The position numbers were made by a program, and so were the translations under genes. Shown piece after piece: positions 28,536-37,084 of a DNA stretch of 64,000 bases (position 1 is its first letter; the number at the start of each line of letters is the position of its first letter). Source of the stretch: Streptomyces sp. ITFR-16. GTDB taxonomy: Bacteria; Actinomycetota; Actinomycetes; Streptomycetales; Streptomycetaceae. Location: contig NZ_CP134609.1 of assembly GCF_031844705.1 (NCBI RefSeq), positions 3,100,001-3,164,000 on the forward strand, given 5' to 3'. Below the pieces are notes generated by a model that was not told the origin of the DNA, did not search any database, and saw only the letters and a list, made by a program, of their open reading frames with translations.

Positions 28536-29786
28536 TTACTGATGGGTCTCCTTGTCCGGTATGGGCAGGGGCCGCTTCTCGATCGCGGCCGCCATCACCT
28601 CCGGGAAGAGGTCCGGCGTACAGGCGAACGCCGGGGCGCCCAGGGCGGAGAGCGCCGCGGCGTGGTCACGGTCGTAGGAGGGAGCGCCCTCGTCGGACAG
28701 AGCGAGCAGGGTCACGAACTGCACGCCCGACGACTTCATCGCGGCGACCCGCTTCAGCATCTCGTTGCGGATGCCGCCCTCGTAGAGGTCGCTGATGAGC
28801 ACGACGACGGTGTCGGCGGGGCGGGTGATCTGCGACTGGCAGTAGGCCAGGGCCCGGTTGATGTCGGTGCCGCCGCCGAGCTGGGTGCCGAAGAGCACGT
28901 CGACGGGGTCGTCGAGCTGGTCGGTGAGGTCGACCACCGCCGTGTCGAAGACGACGAGCCTGGTCCGCAGGGAGCGCATGGAGGCGAGCACGGCCCCGAA
29001 CACCGACGCGTAGACCACGGAGGCGGCCATCGAACCGGACTGGTCGATGCAGAGGATGACGTCCTTCTTCACGGACTGCGCGGCCCGCCCGTACCCGATG
29101 AGCCGCTCGGGGACGACGGTCCCGGCGCCGTCCTCGCCGGGCAGGGTCAGGTAGTTCTTGAGGTTGGCCCGGATCGTGCGGTCCCAGTCGATGTCGTGGT
29201 GGCGGGGCCTGCTGACCTTCGCGGAGCGGTCCAGGGCGCCGGTGAGCGTGGCCCGGGTGCGGGTGGTGAGCCGCTTCTCCAGCTCATCGACGACCTTGCG
29301 GACGACGGCCCTCGCCGTCTCCTTCGTCGTCTCGGGCATGGCCTTGTTGAGCGAGAGCAGGGTGCCGACGAGATGGACGTCCGCCTCGACGGCCTCCAGC
29401 ATCTCCGGTTCGAGCAGGAGCGCGGAGAGCCCGAGCCGGTCGATGGCGTCGCGCTGCATCACCTGGACGACGGAGCTGGGGAAGTACGTCCGGATGTCGC
29501 CGAGCCAGCGGGCCACGGACGGTGCGGAGGCGCCGAGTCCGGCCGAGCGTCCGCCGCCGCCCCGGCCGCCGGGCCTGCTCCCGCCCTCGTACAGCGCGGT
29601 CAGCGCGCCGTCCATCGCGGCGTCGCGGCCGGTGAGCGTGCAGCCGGTGCTCTGTGCGCTGTCCGCGCCCAGCACCATGCGCCAGCGCCGCAGCCGCTCC
29701 CCGTCGTCCGCGCCGCCCGCCGCGGCGGGTGTCGCGGGGGCGGCCGGTGTCGCGTGAACGGCCGGTGTCGGTTCGGAAGTCGTCAT
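28536..29786 (-). CDS. VWA domain protein of a MoxR-type system
   Basis: A 416-residue protein. Residues about 25-200 are an alpha-helical region of unknown fold. Residues about 242-400 are a von Willebrand A domain with an intact metal-ion-dependent adhesion site: Asp248-x-Ser-x-Ser in CIDQSGSMAAS, the Thr in LGGGTDINRAL, and the Asp in VVLISDLYEGG. Such proteins act as partners or clients of MoxR AAA ATPases, as ViaA does for RavA. The ATG at 29786 overlaps the DUF5682 stop by 4 bp (ATGA), so it is the third gene of the MoxR-DUF5682-VWA operon and is probably translationally coupled. Confidence 0.9.
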   Translation of the reverse strand: MTTSEPTPAVHATPAAPATPAAAGGADDGERLRRWRMVLGADSAQSTGCTLTGRDAAMDGALTALYEGGSRPGGRGGGGRSAGLGASAPSVARWLGDIRTYFPSSVVQVMQRDAIDRLGLSALLLEPEMLEAVEADVHLVGTLLSLNKAMPETTKETARAVVRKVVDELEKRLTTRTRATLTGALDRSAKVSRPRHHDIDWDRTIRANLKNYLTLPGEDGAGTVVPERLIGYGRAAQSVKKDVILCIDQSGSMAASVVYASVFGAVLASMRSLRTRLVVFDTAVVDLTDQLDDPVDVLFGTQLGGGTDINRALAYCQSQITRPADTVVVLISDLYEGGIRNEMLKRVAAMKSSGVQFVTLLALSDEGAPSYDRDHAAALSALGAPAFACTPDLFPEVMAAAIEKRPLPIPDKETHQ

Positions 29787-32191
29787 CCCGTCGCTCCCAG
29801 GGGTTGTGCGTGGTGGCCGGGTGCCGCAGTCGGCGGTGTCTCCGTGTCCAGGCCGAGCAGCAGGCGCAGGACCGGGACCACCGCGTCCGCCCGTGCCGCG
29901 TCGAGCGCGGGGCCGAATCCGGGTGCCGTCGCCCCGCCCCCGGGCAGCGCGCCGGTGCCCGGGGCGCCGTCGGCGGCCGGGCCGCGCCGGACCAGTTCGC
30001 CCAGCGTGCGCCGTACGCCCGGCTCGTACGCGGAGAACGTGCGGCGCAGCAGCGGCAGTACGTCGGTGAAGGTGTCGGCGGAGACTCCCGTGAGCCAGGA
30101 GTCGACCAGGGCGAGCAGCCGTTCGTCGTGGACCAGGAGCATGCCGCCGCCGGCCGCTCCGCCGACGAATCCCTCGATCCACGCGGCGGCGTCGGCCGGT
30201 GGGGTGCCGGGCGACAGGGCCAGGCCCATCAGCCGTGCCGCGTCGTCCTGTTCGAGGTGTCCGTCGTCCAGGAGGAGCCGGGCCGCTCGGCCTCGGATCA
30301 CACCCGCGACCGTGTCCCGGACGGCGAGCCTGTGCAGCACGGCCCGCCAGCGCTCGCGCAGGCCGTCCGCGTTCTCCGGGACGGCGCCCGCGAGGAGCCC
30401 GATCGCGGTGTGGACTCCGTCGATACGGCGGCGCAGCGCCTCGGCCCCGTCGGTGTCGAGGCCGGTGCAGGCGGGGGGCAGCCCGACGCAGATCCGTTCG
30501 GCGAGTCCGGCCGCGACCTCACCGAGCGCGGTGGTGTCCGTCGAGCGGACGTCCCCGTAGCGCAGGGTGCGGGCCAGGGCGGGCAGGGCGTCGGCGAGGT
30601 GGCCGACGTCGGTGTCGAGGGCGGCGCGGTCGGCGAGGGCCCGCATCACGACGGGGAGCGCCTCGGGCAGGTCGGCCAGCAGGCAGCGCTCGGCGAGCGC
30701 GGTCACCTCGGCGAGGGCGGTCGCCGAGAGGGCGTCCGACTCGGCGCGGGCGGTCGCGGCGGTGAGCACGGTGGTGCCCCAGACGCCCGCCTCCGCGACC
30801 CGTACATGGAGTTCGGGCTCCCAGCGCAGCCGCCAGCTCTCCCGGAAGGTGCCGGTGCTCCCCCGCCCGGCGGCGGGCTCGCCCCAGCCGATGCCCAGGA
30901 GGCGCAGCCGGTGCAGCAGCCGGCTGCGGGCCGCGTCGGTGTCCTTGCGGAGGTCGAGCTCCGTCTCCCGCTCGGACGCCTCCGGCTTGAGCCGCAGGGT
31001 GCGCTGCTGCCGGGTGAGGTCGCGCTGCAACGGCACGGCGGGTGCGGTGTCGGGTACTTCGCCGAGGGCTCCGCCGACGATCAGGCGGTCCCGGACGAGC
31101 GCCAGCGGTACGTCGGAGCCCTCGCACATCACGGCCCGGACGGCGTCGGTCGTCTCGCTCAGTCCGGCGAGCGGCCGGCCGCGCAGGGCGGCGAGGGTCG
31201 AGGCGAGCCGGACGGCCTCGATGACATGGGCGGAGGAGACGAACCGGTCCTCGTCGCGCAGGAGTCCGGCGACCTTCGTCATCCACCGTTCGATCGGACG
31301 GTCCGGGGCGGTGAAGAGGTGCTCGTACCAGCCGGGCCAGTCGATCCCGGCCCCGTATCCGCTGTGCCGGGCGAGCCGCTGGTGGGTCCAGGGCACCCAG
31401 GTCAGTTCGGCCTTGACCTTGGGCAGCCCCTTGAGCAGGGCCCGGTCCGCGGTGATCGTCGTCCTCGTCCGCAGGGCCGGGACATGCCAGGCCCCGCACA
31501 CCACGGCGACCTCGTCCCCGAACTCCTTGACCGCAGCCCGCAGTTGGATGCGCATGTACGCCTCGCGCACCGCGTCACGGGGGTGGCCGCCGTCCCCGTA
31601 CACCTCGCGCAGCGCGGTCATCGCCTCGCCGAGTGCGGCGAACGCCGCCAGGGGGCCGGCCGCCCCGCCGTCGGGGACCCGGTGTTCGACCACGTCCTCC
31701 CACCAGCGCTCGGGGTCGTCGTACCCCGCGGTCTCGGCCAGCACCCGGACGGGGTCGACGGGGACGCGTCGGGACGGACCGTCCGGCTCGGGGCCCGCCT
31801 CCGCCTCCGGGTCCGGGTCCTCGCCCCGGTCCGGGGAGCCTGCGGGCTCCTCCTCCATGGCCAGTGAGTGCGCCGCGGGCAGGTCGACGAAGCGGGCGGG
31901 GACGCCGTGCGCCAGGGCCCAGCGGATCGCGACCCACTCCGGGGAGAACTCGGCGAGCGGCCAGAACGCCGCCCGCCCGGGGTCGTCCACCGCGTGGGCG
32001 AGCAGGGCGACGGGCGGCCGCATCTGCTCGTCGGCCGCCAGCGGCAGCAGCGCGTCCCCCTCGGGCGGCCCCTCGATGAGCACCGCCCTCGGGCGGGCGG
32101 CGTCCAGGGCGGCGCGGACCGCGCGGGCCGAGCCAGGACCGTGGTGACGCACCCCCAGCAGCAGCGGGCCGGCGGTGCGGGCGCCGGTCAT
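29783..32191 (-). CDS. DUF5682 family protein with TIKI/TraB/EreA-like motifs
   Basis: An 802-residue protein matching DUF5682, a family found with MoxR and VWA genes. The first 250 residues contain GVRHH at 13-17, AVLIEGPPEGD with Glu40, and AVVCGAWHVPAL with GAWH at 233-236. Two GxxH motifs and a glutamate in this order are the marks of the TIKI/TraB/EreA/ChaN superfamily, so this part may be a hydrolase or metalloprotease; that is my inference. The remainder is helical, with LRLKPEASERETELDL and many Leu/Ala helices and no motif I know. It overlaps the MoxR stop by 3-4 bp (ATGA) upstream and the VWA start by 4 bp downstream. Confidence 0.85.
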   Translation of the reverse strand: MTGARTAGPLLLGVRHHGPGSARAVRAALDAARPRAVLIEGPPEGDALLPLAADEQMRPPVALLAHAVDDPGRAAFWPLAEFSPEWVAIRWALAHGVPARFVDLPAAHSLAMEEEPAGSPDRGEDPDPEAEAGPEPDGPSRRVPVDPVRVLAETAGYDDPERWWEDVVEHRVPDGGAAGPLAAFAALGEAMTALREVYGDGGHPRDAVREAYMRIQLRAAVKEFGDEVAVVCGAWHVPALRTRTTITADRALLKGLPKVKAELTWVPWTHQRLARHSGYGAGIDWPGWYEHLFTAPDRPIERWMTKVAGLLRDEDRFVSSAHVIEAVRLASTLAALRGRPLAGLSETTDAVRAVMCEGSDVPLALVRDRLIVGGALGEVPDTAPAVPLQRDLTRQQRTLRLKPEASERETELDLRKDTDAARSRLLHRLRLLGIGWGEPAAGRGSTGTFRESWRLRWEPELHVRVAEAGVWGTTVLTAATARAESDALSATALAEVTALAERCLLADLPEALPVVMRALADRAALDTDVGHLADALPALARTLRYGDVRSTDTTALGEVAAGLAERICVGLPPACTGLDTDGAEALRRRIDGVHTAIGLLAGAVPENADGLRERWRAVLHRLAVRDTVAGVIRGRAARLLLDDGHLEQDDAARLMGLALSPGTPPADAAAWIEGFVGGAAGGGMLLVHDERLLALVDSWLTGVSADTFTDVLPLLRRTFSAYEPGVRRTLGELVRRGPAADGAPGTGALPGGGATAPGFGPALDAARADAVVPVLRLLLGLDTETPPTAAPGHHAQPLGATG

Positions 32192-33300
32192 ACGGAGGCC
32201 TCTCGGCAGGCGCGGTAGAAGTCCTTCCAGCCGTCCCGCTCGCGCACCACGGTCTCCAGGTACTCCTGCCACACCACCCGGTCGGCGGCCGGGTCGCGGA
32301 CGACCGCGCCGAGAATGCCGGCGGCGACGTCGCCGGGGCGCAGCACCCCGTCGCCGAAGTGGGCGGCGAGGGCGAGGCCGTTGGTGACGACGGAGATCGC
32401 CTCGGCCGTGGACAGCGTGCCCGAGGGGGACTTGAGCTTGGTGCGCCCGTCCGTGGTGACGCCGTCGCGCAGCTCACGGAAGACCGTGACGACGCGGCGG
32501 ATCTCGGCGAGGCCGTCGGGCGCGGGCGGCAGGTCGAGCGAGCGCCCCACCTGGTCGACGCGCCGGGAGACGATGTCCACCTCGGCCTCCGGGGTGGCGG
32601 GCAGCGGCAGCACCACGGTGTTGAACCGGCGGCGCAGGGCGCTGGACAGCTCGTTGACCCCCCGGTCGCGGTCGTTGGCCGTGGCGATGACGTTGAACCC
32701 GCGCACCGCCTGGACCTCCTGGCCCAGTTCGGGCAGGGGCAGGGTCTTCTCGGACAGGATCGTGATCAGCGAGTCCTGCACATCGGCGGGGATACGCGTC
32801 AGTTCCTCGATCCGCGCGGTCATGCCCTTTGACATGGCGCGCATCAGCGGGCTGGGCACCAGCGCGTCGCGGCTGGGGCCGTGCGCCAGCAGCTGCGCGT
32901 AGTTCCAGCCGTAGCGGACGGCTTCCTCGGGGGTGCCCGCCGTGCCCTGCACCAGCAGGGTGGAGTCGCCGCTGACGGCGGCCGCGAGATGCTCGGAGAC
33001 CCAGGTCTTGGCGGTGCCGGGAACGCCGAGGAGCAGCAGGGCCCGGTCGGTGGCGAGCGTGGTGACGGCGACCTCGACGAGACGGCGCGGACCCACGTAC
33101 TTGGGTGTGATCACGGTGCCGTCCGGCAGGGTGCCGCCCAGCAGATAGGTGGCGACCGCCCACGGCGAGAGGCGCCAACGCGCGGGCCGGGGGCGGTCGT
33201 CGGCGGCGGCGAGCGCCTTCAGTTCGTCGGCGAAGGCGTCCTCGGCATGCGGGCGCAGGGCCTCGCCGCCGGTGGCTGCGGTGGTGTCGGACACGGTCAT
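32188..33300 (-). CDS. MoxR-family AAA+ ATPase
   Basis: A 370-residue AAA+ ATPase, first gene of the operon. Walker A is GVPGTAKT at 92-99. The Walker B/pre-sensor region reads ARIEELTRIPADVQDSLITILSEK, sensor 1 is FNVIATANDRDRG, and the arginine-finger helix is SSALRRRFNTVVLPLP. MoxR ATPases are thought to be chaperones that load metals or remodel complexes through VWA partners. The start at 33300 follows GGAGGGGGATCC. Promoter elements on this strand at 33339-33361 resemble a damage-inducible (PafBC) promoter and share a palindrome with the divergent SWIM gene. Confidence 0.93.
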   Translation of the reverse strand: MTVSDTTAATGGEALRPHAEDAFADELKALAAADDRPRPARWRLSPWAVATYLLGGTLPDGTVITPKYVGPRRLVEVAVTTLATDRALLLLGVPGTAKTWVSEHLAAAVSGDSTLLVQGTAGTPEEAVRYGWNYAQLLAHGPSRDALVPSPLMRAMSKGMTARIEELTRIPADVQDSLITILSEKTLPLPELGQEVQAVRGFNVIATANDRDRGVNELSSALRRRFNTVVLPLPATPEAEVDIVSRRVDQVGRSLDLPPAPDGLAEIRRVVTVFRELRDGVTTDGRTKLKSPSGTLSTAEAISVVTNGLALAAHFGDGVLRPGDVAAGILGAVVRDPAADRVVWQEYLETVVRERDGWKDFYRACREASV

Positions 33301-33338
33301 GGATCCCCCTCCAGATCGGTCGGCCTGGTGTGGTTCCC

Positions 33339-33361
33339 ACCGTGCACCATGCCACTGACAA
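33339..33361 (-). promoter_or_regulatory. PafBC-like DNA-damage promoter for the MoxR operon
   Basis: Read on the minus strand: TTGTCAGTG (33361-33353), an 8-nt spacer, then CACGGT (33344-33339). The mycobacterial RecA-independent damage promoter is TTGTCRGTG-N8-TAnnnT; here the upstream half is exact, the spacer is exact, and the -10 has C for the first T. The ATG lies about 39 nt further downstream. Confidence 0.65.
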
Positions 33362-33395
33362 TCGCCCTTTGCGCAGGTCAGGGCGATTGTCAGTG
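33353..33395. repeat. Perfect 16-bp inverted repeat between divergent operons
   Basis: Arms 33353-33368 and 33380-33395 are exact reverse complements separated by 11 bp. Each arm ends in the TTGTCAGTG box of one of two divergent promoters. The identity extends 7 bp past the boxes (AGGGCGA), which suggests a symmetric binding site for one regulator serving both sides. Confidence 0.85.
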
Positions 33396-33409
33396 GGGCC
33401 GCCTACCGT
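33387..33409 (+). promoter_or_regulatory. PafBC-like DNA-damage promoter for the SWIM operon
   Basis: TTGTCAGTG at 33387-33395, an 8-nt spacer, then TACCGT at 33404-33409: a full match to TTGTCRGTG-N8-TAnnnT. The ATG is only 7 nt beyond the -10, so the mRNA is probably leaderless. Confidence 0.8.
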
Positions 33410-33416
33410 CGTTCCC

Positions 33417-34799
33417 ATGCTGCTGACTGACGGGGGAGAACCCTTGGGCGCCGCTGCTCCGGCGGCGCGCTGGACGGTGGAGCAGGTCCTGGCCCTGGCT
33501 CCTGACGACGCTTCACGCAAGGCGGGGAACAAGCTGGGTTCGGCCGGTCCGTGGTCGGACACCGGGTGGGATGCTTCGGGTGCGCTGTGGGGGCAGTGCC
33601 GGGGAAGCGGAAGCAAGCCGTACCGCACGGTGATCGACACGACGGGCCCCGCGTACAAGTGCAGTTGCCCCAGTCGCAAGTTCCCGTGCAAGCACGCGCT
33701 GGGTCTGCTGCTGCTCCGCGCGTCCGACGGACCGGCGGTGCCCGCCGGGGATCCGCCCGACTGGGCGGGCGAATGGCTGACCGCCCGGCGGGCCCGCGCG
33801 GAGGCCAAGGCGCGGCCGGCCGGCGGCGAGGGTACGGGTGACGGGCCCGCGGATCCGGCGGCCGCCCGCCGCCGGGCCGAGCGGCGGGCGGAGCGGATCG
33901 GCGGCGGTGCCCAGGAGTTGGAGCAGCGGCTGACCGATCTGCTACGGGGCGGACTGGCCGCCGCCGAGCAGGCGGGGTACGGGCTGTGGGAGGAGACGGC
34001 GGCCCGCATGGTCGACGCGCAGGCGCCAGGTCTGGCGGGCCGGGTGCGGGAGCTGGGCGCGATCCCGGCGTCCGGGCCCGGCTGGCCGGTGCGGCTGCTG
34101 GAGGAGTGCGCGCTGCTCCATCTGCTGGACGCGGCCTGGCTGGGCATCGACCGGCTGCCGCAGCCGCTGGCGGCCACGGTCCGGACCCGGGTGGGGCTGA
34201 CGGCCGCCCCGGACGGGGAGCCGGTCCGGGACCGCTGGCTCGTCCTCGCCCAGTACGACACCCCCGAGGGAAAGATCGTCACCCGCCGCATCTGGCTCCG
34301 CGGCACGGATTCGGGCCGCACGGCGCTGCTGCTGTCCTTCGGGGCCGCCGGGCGCTCCCCCGGTCAGGCCCTGCCCGTGGGCGCCACGATCGACGCCGAG
34401 CTGACGCCCTACCCGGGTTCCGCGCAGCTGCGGGCGGAGCTGGGGCCGCAGTTCGGGGTGGCGGAGCCGGCCGGCGGCCCACCGCCGGGTGTCACGGTGC
34501 CCGAGGCCGTCGCGGCGTACGGTCAGGCGCTGACCGGCGACCCCTGGCTGGAGTCCTGGCCGGTGACCCTGCGCGATGTCATACCCGTGCCGGCCGAGGA
34601 CGGCTGGCAGCTCACGGACGCCGAGGGCCGGACGGCCCTGCCCGTCACGGCCGACGCGTCGGCCCGGCCGGCGCTGTGGAAGCTCGTCGCGGTCTCGGGC
34701 GGCGGCCCGCTCACGGTCTTCGGTGAATGCGGCCACCGCGGCTTCGACCCGCTCGCGGCCTGGCCGGCCGAGGCCGCCGAGACCGTTCCGCTCATCTGA
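33417..34799 (+). CDS. SWIM zinc finger protein
   Basis: A 460-residue protein. The SWIM motif is Cys82-x-Cys84-x6-Cys91-x-His93 (KCSCPSRKFPCKHALGLL), a zinc-binding fold used for DNA or protein contacts. The N-terminal WTVEQVLALAPDDASRKAGNKL is typical of SWIM proteins found with MoxR/VWA genes. The C-terminal half is mixed alpha/beta with no known domain (YDTPEGKIVTRRIWLRG, AWPAEAAETVPLI end). The ATG lies 7 nt after a TACCGT -10, so it is probably leaderless with the start fixed by the promoter. DUF5691 follows 17 bp downstream. The neighbours suggest a role in damage response or in substrate targeting for the MoxR complex. Confidence 0.88.
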   Translation: MLLTDGGEPLGAAAPAARWTVEQVLALAPDDASRKAGNKLGSAGPWSDTGWDASGALWGQCRGSGSKPYRTVIDTTGPAYKCSCPSRKFPCKHALGLLLLRASDGPAVPAGDPPDWAGEWLTARRARAEAKARPAGGEGTGDGPADPAAARRRAERRAERIGGGAQELEQRLTDLLRGGLAAAEQAGYGLWEETAARMVDAQAPGLAGRVRELGAIPASGPGWPVRLLEECALLHLLDAAWLGIDRLPQPLAATVRTRVGLTAAPDGEPVRDRWLVLAQYDTPEGKIVTRRIWLRGTDSGRTALLLSFGAAGRSPGQALPVGATIDAELTPYPGSAQLRAELGPQFGVAEPAGGPPPGVTVPEAVAAYGQALTGDPWLESWPVTLRDVIPVPAEDGWQLTDAEGRTALPVTADASARPALWKLVAVSGGGPLTVFGECGHRGFDPLAAWPAEAAETVPLI

Positions 34800-34816
34800 C
34801 TCCTGGAGGGGGAGCG

Positions 34817-36532
34817 ATGCCCCGCACCACCACACGCACCACCGCGTCCGCCACCACATCCGCCACCGGCGCCGTCGCGGACGCGCTCGCGGCCACGCCG
34901 TGGGAAGAGCTCGTCACCTCGGCCCTGCTCGGCACGGACCGCCGCCCGCCCGGGGAGGCCGCCGCGAAGACCCCCGGCACGGGCGCGGGCGGTCCGGGCC
35001 CGGCTGCCACGAGCCCGGACGGCGCCGCGGTCGCGCTGCTCGATGCCGCCGCCCTGCACACCGTGCGGCGCCGGGCGGCCCTGCTCCCCGCCCCTGCCGG
35101 GCCCCGCCCCGCCCCCGCCCCCGCCGATCCCCGGCCCCCGCTCCCCGATGCGGCCCGCAGCCGGCTGGCGCAACTGCTCGCGGACCGGGTGGCGACGGGC
35201 GGATCGGCCGGCAGACGAGGGGCCGCCCCCGATCTGACGGAGCTGATCCCGCAGTGGCTGACCACCGCCAATCAGCACGGCTACCGGGCCCCGGACGCCG
35301 CCCTGCCCCCCCTGCTGGACGCGGCCCGCGCGCGTACCGATCTGCGCCCGCAGGCCCTGGAGTTCGCGGGTCCGCGCGGACTGTGGCTGGCCGGGCTGAA
35401 CCCGGAGTGGAAGTTCGCGCTGCGCGGCGCGTCCGGCAGCAGCGCGCTGCTGCCGGACGTGACCGACCGGGAGGCGGTGCGGAAGCTCTGGGAGGAGGGG
35501 CTGTTCGCCGAACGGGTGGCACTGCTCGGAGCCGTACGGGCGCATGAACCGTCGGCCGCGCTCGATCTGCTCGCCACCACCTGGACGACGGAGCGGGCCG
35601 AGGACCGGCTGATGTTCGTCGACTCGCTGCGCACCGGACTGTCCGGCGCCGACGAGGAGTTCCTGGAGCAGGCGCTCGCCGACCGCAGCCGCAATGTGCG
35701 GGCGACGGCGGCCGAGCTGTTGTCCGCGCTGCCCGGATCGGCGCTCGGCCGCAGGATGGCGGACCGCGCGCTGTCCTGTGTGAGCCCGGGACTCACCGGC
35801 ACCGAGCCGTCCGTCGCTGTGGAGGCGCCGCACGAGTGCGATGCGGCGATGCAGCGGGACGGGGTGGCGGCGCTCCCGCCGTCCGGCCGGGGCGAACGGT
35901 CCTGGTGGCTGGGCCAGTTGGTGGAGGCGTCGCCGCTCTCGGTCTGGGCGGGCCGGTTCGGCGGCCGGGGGGCGCGCGAAATCGTCGCGCTGCCCGTCGC
36001 GGACGGCTGGGGCGAGGAGCTGCACGCGGCCTGGTGCCGGGCGGCCGTGCGGCAGCGGGACCCGGAGTGGGCGCGGGCACTGCTCGGCGCCCCGTCGATA
36101 CCTCCGTCGAACGGGCCGGGCACGGCGTCGCTCGCCGAGCGGTCGAAGCTCCTGGCCGTCCTGCCCCCGGGCGAACGGGCGGGCTGGGTGGCCGACTTCA
36201 TCGCCGCCCACGGCCTGTCCGAGGCGTTCCAGCTGCTCGGGGTCTGCCCGGTCCCGTGGGCGGAGCCGCTCGGCCGTTCCGTCGTCGACGCCCTCGACAT
36301 CGCCCGGGACGCGGGCAGTTACCCCTGGAGCTTCAGCGGGGTGATGGGTCTCGCCGAGCGCTGCCTCGATCCGGCGGAGGCAGGCCGTCTGGAAGTGCTC
36401 ACCACGACCCCCGACGAGCCCGAGGACGCCTCCCCCGGGGCGAACGGCTACTGGTCGGAGGCGTTCGGACGCCTGGTCTCGACACTGAGGCTGCGCGCGA
36501 CGATGGAGGCGGAGCTGGCGCCGGTGCGGTGA
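34817..36532 (+). CDS. DUF5691 family protein, HEAT-repeat-like
   Basis: A 571-residue protein matching DUF5691, a family that occurs beside SWIM, MoxR and VWA genes. The N-terminal 130 residues include TPWEELVTSALLGTDRRPP, the usual family start, and a Pro/Ala linker. The rest is all-helical; ADEEFLEQALADRSRNVRATAAELLSALPGS is a recognisable HEAT-type repeat, so a scaffold role is likely. EWKFAL and SWWLGQLVEASPL are conserved-looking blocks. GGAGGGGGAG sits just before the ATG at 34817, 17 bp after the SWIM stop, so the two are one operon. Confidence 0.82.
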   Translation: MPRTTTRTTASATTSATGAVADALAATPWEELVTSALLGTDRRPPGEAAAKTPGTGAGGPGPAATSPDGAAVALLDAAALHTVRRRAALLPAPAGPRPAPAPADPRPPLPDAARSRLAQLLADRVATGGSAGRRGAAPDLTELIPQWLTTANQHGYRAPDAALPPLLDAARARTDLRPQALEFAGPRGLWLAGLNPEWKFALRGASGSSALLPDVTDREAVRKLWEEGLFAERVALLGAVRAHEPSAALDLLATTWTTERAEDRLMFVDSLRTGLSGADEEFLEQALADRSRNVRATAAELLSALPGSALGRRMADRALSCVSPGLTGTEPSVAVEAPHECDAAMQRDGVAALPPSGRGERSWWLGQLVEASPLSVWAGRFGGRGAREIVALPVADGWGEELHAAWCRAAVRQRDPEWARALLGAPSIPPSNGPGTASLAERSKLLAVLPPGERAGWVADFIAAHGLSEAFQLLGVCPVPWAEPLGRSVVDALDIARDAGSYPWSFSGVMGLAERCLDPAEAGRLEVLTTTPDEPEDASPGANGYWSEAFGRLVSTLRLRATMEAELAPVR

Positions 36533-36670
36533 GGCGGGGGCGGGGCGGCGCCGGACCGGCGAGACGGCGAAGCCCTGCCGGGCCCGCGCCCACCGGCGCC
36601 CACCCGGCGGTGGACCGCAACCACCCCACCCGGGCCGCCCGGATCGGGCCCGCACCCGGCTCCGCCCGGA

Positions 36671-37084
36671 TCAGGCCCCGGCCGGCTGGCGGACGTTCGC
36701 GTTGACCCAGTCGACGATCGCGGTGGTCGTCGCGCCCGGGGTGAAGATCTCCGCGACGCCCTGTTCCTTCAGCGGCGCGATGTCCGCCTCCGGGATGATG
36801 CCGCCGCCGAACACCTTGATGTCCTGCGCCTCGCGCTCCTTCAGCAGCTCGATCACCTTGGCGAAGAGCGTGTTGTGCGCGCCGGAGAGGATCGAGAGGC
36901 CGATCGCGTCGGCGTCCTCCTGGATCGCGGTGTCCACGATCTGCTCGGGCGTCTGGTGGAGCCCCGTGTAGATGACCTCCATACCGGCGTCGCGCAGGGC
37001 CCGCGCGATCACTTTGGCCCCGCGGTCATGGCCGTCGAGGCCCGGTTTGGCCACCACCACACGGATCGGACCGGACACACCCAT
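36671..37084 (-). CDS. icmB: Isobutyryl-CoA mutase small (cobalamin-binding) subunit
   Basis: A 137-residue B12-binding subunit. The cobalamin signature DxHxxG is in [13 protein letters not shown], and the SxL and GG parts are in [11 protein letters not shown] and [10 protein letters not shown]. The sequence matches Streptomyces IcmB nearly throughout as I recall it. IcmB pairs with an IcmA large subunit, encoded elsewhere, to interconvert isobutyryl-CoA and n-butyryl-CoA, which feeds polyketide and fatty-acid building blocks. GGAGG lies 5 nt before the ATG at 37084, which decides against the in-frame ATG at 37096. It is convergent with the DUF5691 gene. Confidence 0.92.
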   Translation of the reverse strand: MGVSGPIRVVVAKPGLDGHDRGAKVIARALRDAGMEVIYTGLHQTPEQIVDTAIQEDADAIGLSILSGAHNTLFAKVIELLKEREAQDIKVFGGGIIPEADIAPLKEQGVAEIFTPGATTTAIVDWVNANVRQPAGA

